Numbered from the stretch's first letter, positions 9,949 to 18,402 are shown. The stretch is 64,000 nucleotides of DNA from CAVPUA01 sp963828015 (GCA_963828015.1 CAWHCD010000004.1:744001-808000), one strand, 5' to 3'. Numbers and translations: made by a program. The notes: generated from the letters alone by a model not told the origin.

Positions 9949-11090
9949 GCGCGCCGGAGCTGGTCGACCGGGTCCGGCGCCGGCTGGCGAGCACGTCCAC
10001 CGACTTCGAGGCGGCGGTGCGTAGCGAGTCGGACCTGCTGACCGATGACGCGGTGCTGGCGTCGCTGCAGCGTGAGGTCGGTGCCGAGTTGCTCGGCGCC
10101 GGTCCGCTCGAGGCGTTGCTGGCCCTTCCGGGGATCACCGACGTGCTGGTCAACTCCGCCCGCGACGTCTGGATCGATCGAGGGGCGGGCCTGGAACGGG
10201 CGCCGGTCGCGTTCGACGACGACTCCGCGGTACGCCGGCTGGCCGTGCGGCTGGCCGCGTCGGTGGGCCGCCGTCTGGACGACTCGACGCCGTTCGTCGA
10301 CGCCGCACTCGTGGATGGCACGCGCCTGCACGCGGCCTTGCCGCCGGTGGTCACCCATCCGACCATCTCCTTGCGCGTACTGGCCCGGGCGCGGTACGAA
10401 CTGGCCGATCTGGTGAGCGCGGCCTCGATGCCGACCGGGATCGCCGATCTGCTCCGGGCGATCGTCGGCGCGCAGTTGGCCTTCGTGATCTGCGGGGGCA
10501 CCGGCACCGGCAAGACGACCCTGCTCGGGGCGTTGCTCGGTTGCGTCGCGGCGGGGGAACGGTTGCTGCTGGTCGAGGACGCGGCCGAGATCGTCACCTC
10601 TCATCCGCACGTCGTGCGGCTGCTCGCCCGGTCGGCGAACGTCGAGGGGGCCGGCGCGATCGAGGCGCGCGACCTGGTGCGGCAGGCCTTGCGCATGCGC
10701 CCGGATCGGATCGTCGTCGGCGAGTTCCGCGGCGCCGAGGTCGCGGAGCTACTGGCTGCGCTCAATACCGGTCACGCCGGCGGGGCCGGCACCCTGCACG
10801 CCAACTCCGTTGCCGACGTACCGGCCCGCTTCCTGGCTCTCGGCGCGCTGGCCGGACTGGATCGCGCCGCTATGAGTGCGCAGGTGGTGAGCGCGGTTCA
10901 GATCGTCATCCAGCTTCGGCGGGCGCGGGCCGGGCGGCGGGTGCTGGCCGAGATCGGCGTGCTCGAGCAGCGGGGCGAGGCCATGGTCACCCGCACGGCG
11001 TGGGACGCGTCCGGCCCACGCGAGGCCGCCCCGTCGCTGCGGGCGCTGATCGAATCGCGGGGCGTCCGCTGCCCGGACGGATGGGCATGA
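9945..11090 (+). CDS. tadA: TadA/CpaF-type pilus assembly ATPase
   Basis: Hexameric secretion ATPase that powers Flp pilus assembly. The 381-residue protein has an N-terminal domain (1-150), a Walker A motif GGTGTGKTTLLG with Lys190, the Asp-box LLLVEDAAEI, the His box GHAGGAGTLHANS and a Walker B region (DRIVVGEFRGAEV). It is complete. It starts at an ATGA overlap with ssd and ends at an ATGA overlap with tadB, so translation is coupled along ssd-tadA-tadB-tadC. Confidence 0.94.
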   Translation: MSAPELVDRVRRRLASTSTDFEAAVRSESDLLTDDAVLASLQREVGAELLGAGPLEALLALPGITDVLVNSARDVWIDRGAGLERAPVAFDDDSAVRRLAVRLAASVGRRLDDSTPFVDAALVDGTRLHAALPPVVTHPTISLRVLARARYELADLVSAASMPTGIADLLRAIVGAQLAFVICGGTGTGKTTLLGALLGCVAAGERLLLVEDAAEIVTSHPHVVRLLARSANVEGAGAIEARDLVRQALRMRPDRIVVGEFRGAEVAELLAALNTGHAGGAGTLHANSVADVPARFLALGALAGLDRAAMSAQVVSAVQIVIQLRRARAGRRVLAEIGVLEQRGEAMVTRTAWDASGPREAAPSLRALIESRGVRCPDGWA

Positions 11091-11881
11091 CGCTGGCCTG
11101 GGCGTTGCTGGCCGGGGCGGCGGCGTGTTGGCCGACCTCGCCCCGTGCCGGCCGACTTGTTGCCTTGAGCGCCGCGGGCCGCTTGCTGGGCCAACCTGGC
11201 CCCGCGCCGAGTCGGCTGCGGCTGATCCGCCCGCCCGGTTGGGTCCTCGCCGTGGCCGGCTGTGTTGGTCTCGGCGGCGGCGTGGGGCTCGCGCATGGCC
11301 GGTCCGCCGGTCTCGCGGTGGCGCTGGCCGCGGTGGTCCCGGCGGCGGTGCTCGTTCACGTCTTGGCGGCGGTGGCCCGCGACCGGGCCGCCAGTCGGGC
11401 GCGGGACAGCCTGCACCTGGCTTTGACCGTGCTGTGTGGTGAGCTGGCCGCCGGCAGTACGCAGCCGGGCGCGCTCGCGTCAGCAGCAGCGGCGGTCCCT
11501 GAGCACGCCGCCGAGCTGCGCGCGCTCGGAGACGTAAGAGGTGGCAGCGCCCAGACGGCTCCGCTGGCGGCGGCGTGGCAGCTCGCGGCCGAATCCGGCG
11601 CCCCGCTGGCCGAGGTGCTCGAACGGGTCCGCGCCGACCTCGACGGAACACGGGCGCTGCATCGGGCGGTGGCGGCGGCCGTAGCGGCGGCGCAGGCCTC
11701 GGCCGGCCTGCTGGCGCTGCTGCCGCTCTTGGGTCTCGCTTTGGGCGCGGCGATCGGCGCCCATCCGCTTTCTGTCCTGCTCGACACACCCTCCGGTCGC
11801 ATCCTGTTGGTGCTCGGCGGGCTCCTGGACGGTCTGGGCGTGCTCTGGTCGAGCACGATCGTGCGTCGGGCCCGACCGTGA
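11087..11881 (+). CDS. tadB: TadB-like pilus inner-membrane platform protein
   Basis: Type II secretion F-domain protein that with TadC forms the membrane platform for the Flp pilus. About 264 residues, with hydrophobic segments near 1-17, 48-66, 71-92, 205-225 and 238-256. The cytoplasmic T2SF domain (roughly 100-200: RDSLHLALTVLCGELAAGS and following) sits between them. ATG 11087 overlaps the tadA stop; ATG 11081 in the same frame is an equally possible start. The tadB stop touches the tadC start. Confidence 0.88.
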   Translation: MTLAWALLAGAAACWPTSPRAGRLVALSAAGRLLGQPGPAPSRLRLIRPPGWVLAVAGCVGLGGGVGLAHGRSAGLAVALAAVVPAAVLVHVLAAVARDRAASRARDSLHLALTVLCGELAAGSTQPGALASAAAAVPEHAAELRALGDVRGGSAQTAPLAAAWQLAAESGAPLAEVLERVRADLDGTRALHRAVAAAVAAAQASAGLLALLPLLGLALGAAIGAHPLSVLLDTPSGRILLVLGGLLDGLGVLWSSTIVRRARP

Positions 11882-12579
11882 TGACCCCGTACTGGCTGGT
11901 GGCGGCGGCGCTACTGGCGGCCCTACCGGCTCCCGGCCGGCGAGCGGCGCGCGTGCGGAGTCGGCCGGGCTTGCCGCCGCAGCTCATCCGGGTGGTGGCG
12001 GCGGGCGCTGTGGCCGCGATCGCGCTCGGCCTGTTGGGTGGGCTCGCCGGTCTGGTCACGGCTGTGCTCGGCGCCGCAGTTACCTGGGAGCTGTGGCCCC
12101 GGATCGCGGCCCGGGTCGGCCGTGACGCGGGCGAACTGGCCCGAGTTCCGTTGGTCCTCGACCTGGTGGCGACTGTGCTGCGCACCGGTGCGCCGGTCGA
12201 AAGGGCCCTGTCAGCGGCCAGTGCGGCGGCCGGGCCGGTCCTGCGCCGGCAGCTGGAGCAGGTCAGCGGGCTGCTGCGACTCGGCGCGACGCCGAGCGAT
12301 GCCTGGGCCGCGATCGAGGCCGATCCGGATCTGCGCCCGGTTGCGGTGGTGGCGGTGCGCAGTGCGCACAGTGGGATCCGGCTGGCCGCCGGGTGGTCGG
12401 CGTTGGCCCTGGAGCTCCGGGCGCAGGCACTCGGCCGGGCCACCGAGCGAGCCACCCGAGCCGGGACCTGGGTCATGGCTCCGCTGGGGCTCTGTTTCCT
12501 GCCCGCGTTCGTCTGCCTGGGCATTGCCCCAGTGGTCGTCGGGATCGCCACCGGACTCGTCAGCGGCGGCCTGCTGTGA
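11881..12579 (+). CDS. tadC: TadC-like pilus inner-membrane platform protein
   Basis: Second T2SF-domain platform subunit, 232 residues. Hydrophobic segments lie at about 4-16, 36-70 and 200-230; the F-domain (ARVPLVLDLVATVLRTGAP and on, about residues 92-195) is between them. The start overlaps the last base of tadB. In related genomes the flp pilin follows within about 100 bp. Here about 2 kb of unrelated DNA begins 30-40 bp after the stop, so the operon may be uncoupled. Confidence 0.88.
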   Translation: MTPYWLVAAALLAALPAPGRRAARVRSRPGLPPQLIRVVAAGAVAAIALGLLGGLAGLVTAVLGAAVTWELWPRIAARVGRDAGELARVPLVLDLVATVLRTGAPVERALSAASAAAGPVLRRQLEQVSGLLRLGATPSDAWAAIEADPDLRPVAVVAVRSAHSGIRLAAGWSALALELRAQALGRATERATRAGTWVMAPLGLCFLPAFVCLGIAPVVVGIATGLVSGGLL

Positions 12580-12607
12580 AGCCCGTCAAGGCCCCGTCCA
12601 CAACCGT

Positions 12608-12619
12608 CGGGTTGTCCAC
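12608..12619 (+). repeat. left copy of 12-bp direct repeat flanking the tad insertion
   Basis: CGGGTTGTCCAC, repeated exactly at 14582-14593. It sits within a short inverted repeat (ACAACC-GTCG-GGTTGT) just after tadC. The truncated transposase frame begins immediately to its right. Confidence 0.7.
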
Positions 12620-12621
12620 GT

Positions 12622-13206
12622 CTAGTTGCCGGCCTTCTCGGTGGCGCGGTCCAGGTCGATGAAACGTGGATCGGTGGTAACCCGAAGAACCGCCACGCGA
12701 ACGACCCGCGCGAAGCTGCCCGCAAGCCTCGCGCCCGCAACGGCGCTGGGCAGCGCGTGTCGGACAAGCAGCCGGTCGCCGCACTGGTCCACTACGAAAC
12801 CCGCCAAGCCCACGCCGTAGCGGTGCCGGACGTGACGGCCCAGACCCTCATGCCAGCGATTGAGCAGGTCATGGATCTCAAGCGGACCCACCTCCACACG
12901 GACGGTGGCGGCGCGTACAAGAAGATCGCCCACCACGTCGCCGCCCACGAATGGGTCGACCATGACGCAGGCCAATACACCAACGGCAACGTCTCCACGA
13001 ACCTCGTGGAAGGCTTCTTCAGCCAACTGAAGCGCTCACTGGACGGCACCCACCACGCCGTATCGGTGGAGCACCTGGACCGCTACCTGACCCAGTTCAG
13101 CTTCATGTATAGCCACTGCCGCGAGACGGACTCAGCCCGTATGCGCCGCATCATCGGCAACGTTGATGGGCGGCGGCTTCCGTACAAGCCAATAGCTTCC
13201 GAATAG
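12622..13206 (+). pseudogene. IS1595-family transposase, N-terminally truncated
   Basis: The open frame preserves the DDE domain: the first Asp in VQVDETWIGGNPKNRH (codon 12658), the second in HTDGGGAYKK, and the Asn/Glu pair in NVSTNLVEGFFSQLKRS. The characteristic C-terminus LDRYLTQFSFMYSHC then leads to the stop at 13206. The roughly 100-130 N-terminal residues with the zinc ribbon are absent. The frame begins at the junction repeat and then runs back into tadC sequence, and there is no start codon for a full protein. The nearest GTG (12757) would omit the first catalytic Asp. Transposition activity is not expected. Confidence 0.8.
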
Positions 13207-13277
13207 CGATCGTGGTATCGGTGCCGGAATGCAAGCAGGTTTGCTACAGTTTTAATAGCACTACAACTTCATGGATC

Positions 13278-13304
13278 GGTGGACGGCAGGGGATTCGAAC
13301 CCCT
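13278..13304 (-). other. 3' fragment of a tRNA gene (T arm and acceptor strand)
   Basis: Read on the minus strand this is a perfect 5-bp T stem (AGGGG/CCCCT) around the loop TTCGAAT. It is followed by the acceptor 3' strand GCCGTCC, discriminator A and CC. The matching 5' acceptor strand GGACGGC is not found within 100 bp, so no complete tRNA is encoded. Such 3' ends are the usual attachment-site relic of tyrosine-integrase elements. Confidence 0.6.
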
Positions 13305-13400
13305 CGGGTCAGGTTTCCAGAGCTCACCCGGGCCAACCGCCGCCCCGCTTGTTTACGGGCCGTCAGCCCGCCACGCGTGAACGTGACGGACTGACGGGCG

Positions 13401-13997
13401 TTAGAGGGCCCTAACTAAGGGGGCTCCTCTACCGAGACCGTGATCTCCTTCGGAGTGATCCGAATGGTGATCACGATCCCCTTGGAGGTCCGATGTGCCA
13501 CCGGACTCTCCTTCCTGTAATGAGGAGTTCTTTGCCGACTCCTCTCTTACCGAGGCCCCGGCTGCAACCGGGGCTTCGGCGTCCGTAAGCCACTTCGCTG
13601 AGATGGTGTGGCTTGAACCTTCGGCTACCGCGTCTCCTCGCTTGCGCAGGTTGTAGAGCGCGGTGCGGATGACTACGAGCAGCTTCTCGCTTGTTCGATC
13701 GCCTTGTATCGGCGTTCCAGCCAGGCGATCGCGAACAAGCGTCGGGGTCCACGGACCACGCTCGCTATCAATCACCTGCTTCACGGCGGCGGCGATGCTG
13801 GCGCCCGTGGTATCCACGTCCGGCCGGTTCTGCTCCGCAGAGCGGCTTGGAACTGCGGATTGCATGCCGTACCCGAGACTTGTGAGGGCAGATTCGATCT
13901 CGCTTACCTCTTTGCTGAGCGCGGTAATTTCCGTGCGTGCATCCAACAATCGCGAACGCAACAGCGTCACGGCATCTTGAACGGCCTGTGCAGTCAT
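13401..13997 (-). CDS. coiled-coil protein with winged-helix-like domain, unknown
   Basis: A 198-residue protein of unknown function. The N-terminus (residues 1-45) is a heptad-rich coiled coil (LLRSRLLDARTEITALSKEV and on). Residues about 70-135 resemble a small winged helix (SIAAAVKQVIDSERGPWTP, DRTSEKLLVVIRTALYNLRK, then a beta-like SSHTISAKWL). The tail is acidic and His/Asp-rich. ATG 13997 was preferred over an upstream in-frame ATG at 14216 because the coiled coil starts there and GTGAAG precedes it. Codon use is more AT-tolerant than the neighbours. It lies inside the foreign segment, so a regulatory role in the original element is possible but unproven. Confidence 0.5.
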   Translation of the reverse strand: MTAQAVQDAVTLLRSRLLDARTEITALSKEVSEIESALTSLGYGMQSAVPSRSAEQNRPDVDTTGASIAAAVKQVIDSERGPWTPTLVRDRLAGTPIQGDRTSEKLLVVIRTALYNLRKRGDAVAEGSSHTISAKWLTDAEAPVAAGASVREESAKNSSLQEGESGGTSDLQGDRDHHSDHSEGDHGLGRGAPLVRAL

Positions 13998-14127
13998 GGC
14001 TTCACGATAACACGGCCGCCGTGTTAAGGCCCGTTCCAGAGTTTTCCACACCCGTGTGCACAAGCTCCCCGAGCATGAACTACAGACTTGTGATATACGC
14101 ACCTGCCGCGAGCGTAGAATCGCGGAC

Positions 14128-14286
14128 ATGGTAGATCCCGAAGTCGATCCCGTGGAGTTCCTCCGGTCGATCTTGCACATCAGCCCGGACGACGCTGCGA
14201 AGGTGCGTGAGGACACACCAGCAACCCGGAAACGAGCCGACCCGCAAGAGGGGCCGGTCAGCGACTACAGCGGTGACGACGTCTAG
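14128..14286 (+). CDS. 52-residue protein, unknown
   Basis: A small acidic protein (MVDPEVDPVEFLRSILHISP at the start), with a short predicted helix followed by a disordered, charged tail. A candidate upstream start at 14056 would add poorly coding sequence. No family is recognised; small proteins with a similar SPDDAAKVRED segment are, as far as I recall, found in actinobacterial integrative elements, which fits the location. It diverges from the coiled-coil gene. Confidence 0.4.
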   Translation: MVDPEVDPVEFLRSILHISPDDAAKVREDTPATRKRADPQEGPVSDYSGDDV

Positions 14287-14290
14287 GGAG

Positions 14291-14524
14291 CTACCGCGTG
14301 TCGTCTTGATCCGGAGCGGCTAGACGCTTCTGTCGAGTCAGGTAGCTGTACCAGCTGATGCCGTACATGACGACGAAGATCGGAACGGCGACCAACAAGC
14401 TCTTGGGCCAGCTTGGGCCGCCCGTAGCTGAGACGCCGAGCGTGAGCAGCACCGTCAGGACGAGCGGCATCGGCACGTTAGCGATGGCCTTCTGCCTGAG
14501 CGTCAGGTTCTGAGCTGGCTTCAC
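14291..14524 (-). CDS. small two-helix membrane protein, unknown
   Basis: About 77 residues with two hydrophobic helices (residues 18-34 and 42-60), separated by a GGPSWPKS turn and ending in a charged tail. GTG 14524 is the most likely start. The frame stays open upstream through flp in the opposite strand, but that part reads as non-coding. It has no recognisable family and lies within the foreign segment, convergent with the 52-codon gene (4 bp between stops). Confidence 0.4.
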   Translation of the reverse strand: MKPAQNLTLRQKAIANVPMPLVLTVLLTLGVSATGGPSWPKSLLVAVPIFVVMYGISWYSYLTRQKRLAAPDQDDTR

Positions 14525-14581
14525 TTCGCAAGAATCCCACACATCGTCAATCCGCGTTGGGTTTGTCAACCCGCACGACGC

Positions 14582-14593
14582 CGGGTTGTCCAC
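14582..14593 (+). repeat. right copy of 12-bp direct repeat flanking the tad insertion
   Basis: CGGGTTGTCCAC, identical to 12608-12619. It is preceded by CAACCCG, which pairs with CGGGTTG, giving an inverted repeat like the one at the left end. Confidence 0.7.
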
Positions 14594-14645
14594 ATCGCGG
14601 ATCGAAGCGGTGGCTCGCACGGTCGACGTCGACTTCACTCTATGC

Positions 14646-14846
14646 ATGAGCCTTTTCGCGAGAATTGCCTTACGGATCAAGGTCATTTGCGCCCGCGCTG
14701 AAGCGGGCATGACGACCGCCGAGTACGCCGTCGGCACGATCGCCGCGGTTGCCTTCGCGGTCGTGCTGTATCGGGTCGTGCAGAGCAGTGCGGTCCAGGA
14801 CGCGCTGAGCTCGATCGTCCAATCGGCCCTGCACGTCAACCTGTGA
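14646..14846 (+). CDS. flp: Flp-type pilin
   Basis: Structural subunit of the Tad pilus, 66 residues. The prepilin-peptidase motif is clear: ARAEAG, cleavage after Gly, then MTTAEYAVGT with Glu at mature position +5. The hydrophobic helix TIAAVAFAVVLYRVVQSSAV follows. The short basic leader (MSLFARIALRIKVICARAEAG) is normal for the class. ATG 14646 was chosen because it gives a usual leader length. It lies just after the foreign segment, about 2 kb from tadC, and 10 bp before tadE. Expression may now need its own promoter. Confidence 0.85.
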   Translation: MSLFARIALRIKVICARAEAGMTTAEYAVGTIAAVAFAVVLYRVVQSSAVQDALSSIVQSALHVNL

Positions 14847-14856
14847 TGACGGTGTC

Positions 14857-15219
14857 ATGAACCGTCCCCGCGACGCCGGCATGGCGACCGCCGAGCTGGC
14901 CGCGAGTCTGCCGGTGCTGATGCTCATTCTGGCCGTGGCGCTCGCCGCCGTCTCGGTCGCTGGTGGCCGGGTCCGGGCGCAGGACGCCGCCGGACTGATG
15001 GCCCGCGCCGCTGCTCGGGGCGATCCAGACGCCGGCCATCGGCTGGCCACGCAGACCGCCCCGCCCGGCGCGAGTGTTGAGGTGTCGGTCGCCGGCGACG
15101 AGGTCACGGCCACGGTTAGGACCGTGATCCGGCCGCTCAACGGCTGGCTCGGTAGCTACACGGTGGTCGAGCGGGCGGTGGCCGCGACCGAGCCCGCGGC
15201 GGCGGGTGTGGGCCCATGA
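14857..15219 (+). CDS. tadE: TadE-like pseudopilin
   Basis: Minor pilin-like protein of the Tad system, 120 residues. It has a short leader DAG followed by MATAELAASLPVLMLILAVA, the TadE transmembrane signature with Glu at +5 of a possible prepilin cleavage site. The C-terminal part is a small extracytoplasmic beta-rich domain (ASVEVSVAGDEVTATVRTV). The start at 14857 is 10 bp after flp. The stop overlaps the next gene by ATGA. Confidence 0.85.
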   Translation: MNRPRDAGMATAELAASLPVLMLILAVALAAVSVAGGRVRAQDAAGLMARAAARGDPDAGHRLATQTAPPGASVEVSVAGDEVTATVRTVIRPLNGWLGSYTVVERAVAATEPAAAGVGP

Positions 15220-15623
15220 CCGGCGAGCAAGGGTCGGCCGCCATCTGGGTGCTCGCCGCCAGCAGCTTGCTATTGCTGGTCGGTCTGGCCGGCGCGATGC
15301 GAGCCGGTGCGGTGACGGCCCGGCACCAGGCCCAGACCGCAGCCGATCTCGCCGCACTGGCCGCGGCCGGGCAGATCGGGGTCGGGCCCGACCCGTGCGC
15401 CGCGGCCCGCTCGATCGCCGCGGCGAACTCCGCGTCGCTCACCGGCTGCGAGTTGACCCTTGACGGATCTGGGCGCAACGGCGAGGTCGTGGTGCGTGTC
15501 GCCGCCCAGGTCGGCCTCGGCCCGTTCGGGACGTCGACCGTAACCGCGTCAGCCCGCGCCGGCCGACTCGCGCCCGTGCCGGCCCGTGCCGAGCATGGCG
15601 AAGGACGAGGTCGAGCAACGTGA
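15216..15623 (+). CDS. TadE-like protein of the helicase/secretion neighbourhood (Rv3654c-type)
   Basis: A 135-residue protein with the pattern of the helicase/secretion-neighbourhood TadE-like family: GSAAIWVLAASSLLLLVGLAGAM as a membrane helix at residues 7-29. It is followed by HQAQTAADLAALAAA and a Cys-containing beta domain (Cys61 and Cys78 may pair). It is predicted to be an assembly or secretion factor of the Flp pilus; the family role is not established. Its 3' end overlaps the convergent helicase gene by about 185 bp, which is unusual and may reflect a shifted stop in one of them. Confidence 0.8.
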   Translation: MTGEQGSAAIWVLAASSLLLLVGLAGAMRAGAVTARHQAQTAADLAALAAAGQIGVGPDPCAAARSIAAANSASLTGCELTLDGSGRNGEVVVRVAAQVGLGPFGTSTVTASARAGRLAPVPARAEHGEGRGRAT

Positions 15624-17944
15624 CCGCACCGGTCTTGTCCAACGGGTCGTTGCCGTTCCCGCACTTGGGCGATTGCACGCACGAGGGGCAGCCGCTCGGG
15701 CACTCGCAGCCGGCGATCGCCTCGCGGGTGGCGCCGAGCCAGTCGACCAGCGCGGAGTGGCCCCGCTCGGCGAAGCCCGCGCCGCCGGGGTGGCCGTCGT
15801 AGACGAACACCGTCGGCTCGCCGGTGTCGGGGTGCAGCGCGGTCGAGACCCCCCCGATATCGGCCCGATCGCACGTCGCGAAGAGCGGCAAGAGCCCGAT
15901 GGCGGCGTGCTCGGCGGCATGCGCCGCTCCAGGTACCGCGGCCACGTCCAGCCCGATGGCGTCGAGATCCTGCTGGGGGAGCTGGTACCAGACCGCGCGG
16001 GTCCGCAGCTGCCGGGCGGGCAGGTCAAGGGGAGTCTCGTCGATGATCTCCCCGCTCGTGAGCTGCCGTCGCAGATAGCTGACGACCTGGTTGGTGACAT
16101 CGACGGTGCCGAAGCACACCGTCAGCGGTCCGTGGTGCTCGCAGGTCGAGAACCTCGACGATCGCGATGTCGGTGATCTCGCGCGCCGACGTCGTCCAAT
16201 CCGGCTCGGCGGGATGCACGATGGCCGCCGCCGCCTCCAGATCGAGGTCGTCGACCAGATAGGAGCGCCCCTGGTGCAGATACACCGCCCCGGTGTGCAC
16301 GCTGGCCGCCGCGGCGCCCGCATCGACGGTTCCCAACAGGGCACCGTGCGGGTCGACGATGCTGATCGGCAGCCCGCCGCTGCCGCGAATGTCGGCTCCT
16401 GGTCGCGTCGGGTCGGTCCAGAACCAGCCGGCCGGCCGGGCCCGCAGCCGACCGGCGCCGACCAGCTGGTCGAGCACGGGCCGGACCAGCGCGTCCCCGC
16501 CGAACAGGTCGAACTCCTTGGCCGTGATCGGCAGTTCGGCGGCTGCGCAACACAACTGGGGACCGAGCACGTACGGGTTGGCCGGATCGAACACGCTCGC
16601 CTCGATCGGCCGGCCGAAGATCGCCTCCGGATGGTGGACGAGGTAGGTGTCCAACGGATCATCGCGCGCGATGAAGATGACCAGCGCCGACTCACCCGCC
16701 CGCCCGGCCCGGCCGGCCTGCTGCCACAGCGAGGCCAGCGTGCCCGGGTAGCCGGCCAGCAGCACCGCGTCGAGTCCGGAGATGTCCAGGCCGAGCTCGA
16801 GGGCATTGGTGCTGGCCACCCCGAGCAGCTGGCCCGATTCCAGCGCCGCCTCCAACGCGCGGCGTTCCTCCGACAGGTAACCGGCTCTATAGGCGGCCAC
16901 GCTCTGCGCGAGGGCGTCCGCCCCGATCTCCTGCAACGCTCGCTGGGCTCCGAGCGCGGTCAGTTCGGCCCCCCGCCGCGAGCGGACGAACGCGAGGGTG
17001 CGCGCGCCCGCCACGACCAGATCGGCCAGCAGCTGCGCCGCGGTGGCTCCGGCCGAGCGGCGGACCGGCGCCCCATTCTCGCCGGTCAGGGCGGTCAGCG
17101 GCGGCTCCCACAGGGCAAACGTGAGCGCGCCGCGCGGGGCCGCGTCGTCGGTGATCGGTGCCACGGGGATGCCGACCAGCCGGCTGGCCGATTCCGCCGG
17201 CCGGGCCACCGTCGCCGAGGCCAGCACGAATACCGGCGCCGAGCCGTACATGGCACAGATTCGCCGCAGCCGTCGCAATATCAACGCCACGTGCGACCCG
17301 AAAACCCCGCGATAGGTATGGCATTCGTCCACGACCACGAAGCGCAACCGCCGGAAGTACGAGGCCCAGCGGCTGTGCTGCGGCAGGATCCCGCGGTGCA
17401 GCATGTCCGGGTTGGTCAGGATCCAGTTGGCGTGCGCCCGCACCCAGTCGCGCTCCTCGAGCGCGGTGTCGCCGTCGTAGGTGGCCGCTCGCAGGGACGG
17501 CAGCCCGAAGGCGTTCAGCGCGCTCAGCTGGTCACCAGCCAGGGCCTTGGTCGGTGACAGATACAGGACCCGCGACCGTTCGTCGGCCAGCAGTTGGGTC
17601 AGAGCCGGCAGCTGGTAGGCCAGCGACTTCCCCGACCCGGTACCGGTCGAGACGATCACCGAGGTGCCGTCATGGGCCAGTTGGGCCGCGGCCGCCTGGT
17701 GCTCCCACGGGGCCGACACGCCGAGGGTGCGAAGTCGATCAACCAATGCGGGCGCGACCCAGTCCGGCCAGTCGACCCGTCGCCCGGCCTGGGCCGGCAG
17801 CGTCCGCACATGGGTCACGGGCTCATCGCCGGGAGCGATCCCGAGTTGCAGCCGGGTCAGCAGGTCGAGGCGATCCGACTGGCCCAGCACGTCACGACCC
17901 CCTGAGATCGACTTCGGTTCGCCGGGCGCCCTTTGTGGCACCAT
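15439..17944 (-). CDS. DEAD/DEAH-box helicase with DUF1998 domain (one frameshift)
   Basis: Large superfamily 2 helicase found beside Tad loci in actinobacteria (Rv3649-like). Visible motifs: Walker A STGTGSGKSLAYQLP, DECH box VVVDECHTYRG, SAT in VLASATVARP, motif VI QQAGRAGRAGES. The C-terminal DUF1998 part has the Cys cluster CECPSGCPSCVQSPKCGNG. The reading frame changes near 16144: the frame ending IAIVEVLD must join the frame starting CEHHGPLTV, which needs one extra base removed. Without it the protein would lose about 200 C-terminal residues. ATG 17944 is the likely start; 17959 is an alternative. Its substrate is unknown. Confidence 0.85.
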
Positions 17945-18043
17945 GCGAAGAGCGATCATGAACGACCATGATCCCGCGAATTTGCCCGGGCCAGGCCATG
18001 GCTGGCGTTCACGTCAGTCGCTTCCGCATAGACAGGACCAGCA

Positions 18044-18379
18044 GTGGATCTCTCCCTGAACAGTCGAACCCTCGGAGCACGCACTGTGCTCGACGTGGCC
18101 GGCGAGGTCGACGTCTACTCGGCACCGACACTGCGCGAACGGCTGGCCGAACTCCTGGAAGCGACCGAACCCGACGTCATCGTCAACCTCACCGAGGTTA
18201 CGTTCCTCGACTCGACCGGCATCGGCACCCTGGTGGCCGCCTTGAACCGCGCGGTGGCGTTGGGTGGCACGCTGCTGCTGGTCTGCGATCACGAGCGCCT
18301 GCTGAAGCTGTTCCGCATCACCGGCCTCGACTCGGTCTTCTCTATACATCCGACGGTCGAGGCCGCTCTCGCCGCCTGA
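18044..18379 (+). CDS. STAS-domain anti-sigma factor antagonist
   Basis: SpoIIAA/BldG-like protein of 111 residues that binds and sequesters an anti-sigma kinase when dephosphorylated. The motif TEVTFLDSTGIGTLVAAL contains Ser57, the expected phosphorylation site, and the protein ends soon after the STAS fold. The start is GTG 18044, with AGGACC upstream. No partner kinase or sigma factor gene is nearby, so it probably acts in trans. It diverges from the helicase and is separated from hppA by a 124-bp regulatory gap. Confidence 0.9.
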   Translation: MDLSLNSRTLGARTVLDVAGEVDVYSAPTLRERLAELLEATEPDVIVNLTEVTFLDSTGIGTLVAALNRAVALGGTLLLVCDHERLLKLFRITGLDSVFSIHPTVEAALAA

Positions 18380-18384
18380 CCAAA

Positions 18385-18402
18385 ACGTGATCGGGATCAC
18401 GT
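18385..18402. promoter_or_regulatory. Crp-like binding palindrome upstream of hppA
   Basis: ACGTGATC-GG-GATCACGT is a perfect 18-bp palindrome that contains GTGA-N6-TCAC, the Crp/GlxR consensus core. It lies about 100 bp upstream of the hppA start, right after the STAS stop codon. Binding is inferred. Confidence 0.6.

Larger units (their letters stand above)
12620..14581. mobile_element. foreign segment inserted between tadC and flp
   Basis: About 1.96 kb of DNA that interrupts a normally compact Tad operon. It is bounded by an exact 12-bp direct repeat and has visibly lower G+C over its middle part. It carries a 5'-truncated IS1595-type transposase, a tRNA 3'-end fragment, a coiled-coil/winged-helix gene, a 52-codon gene and a small membrane protein gene. 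No integrase is present. It looks like the remnant of an integrative element or a recombination scar, not a complete transposon. Confidence 0.65.

Noticed and set aside
10749..12767. A 672-codon minus-strand open frame over the tad genes
   Set aside because: Low-complexity Arg/Ala/Pro composition and complete overlap with tadA, tadB and tadC exclude it.
13260..13400. A complete tRNA on the minus strand
   Set aside because: The T arm and acceptor 3' strand are perfect, but no D arm, anticodon arm or 5' acceptor strand follows at any sensible distance.
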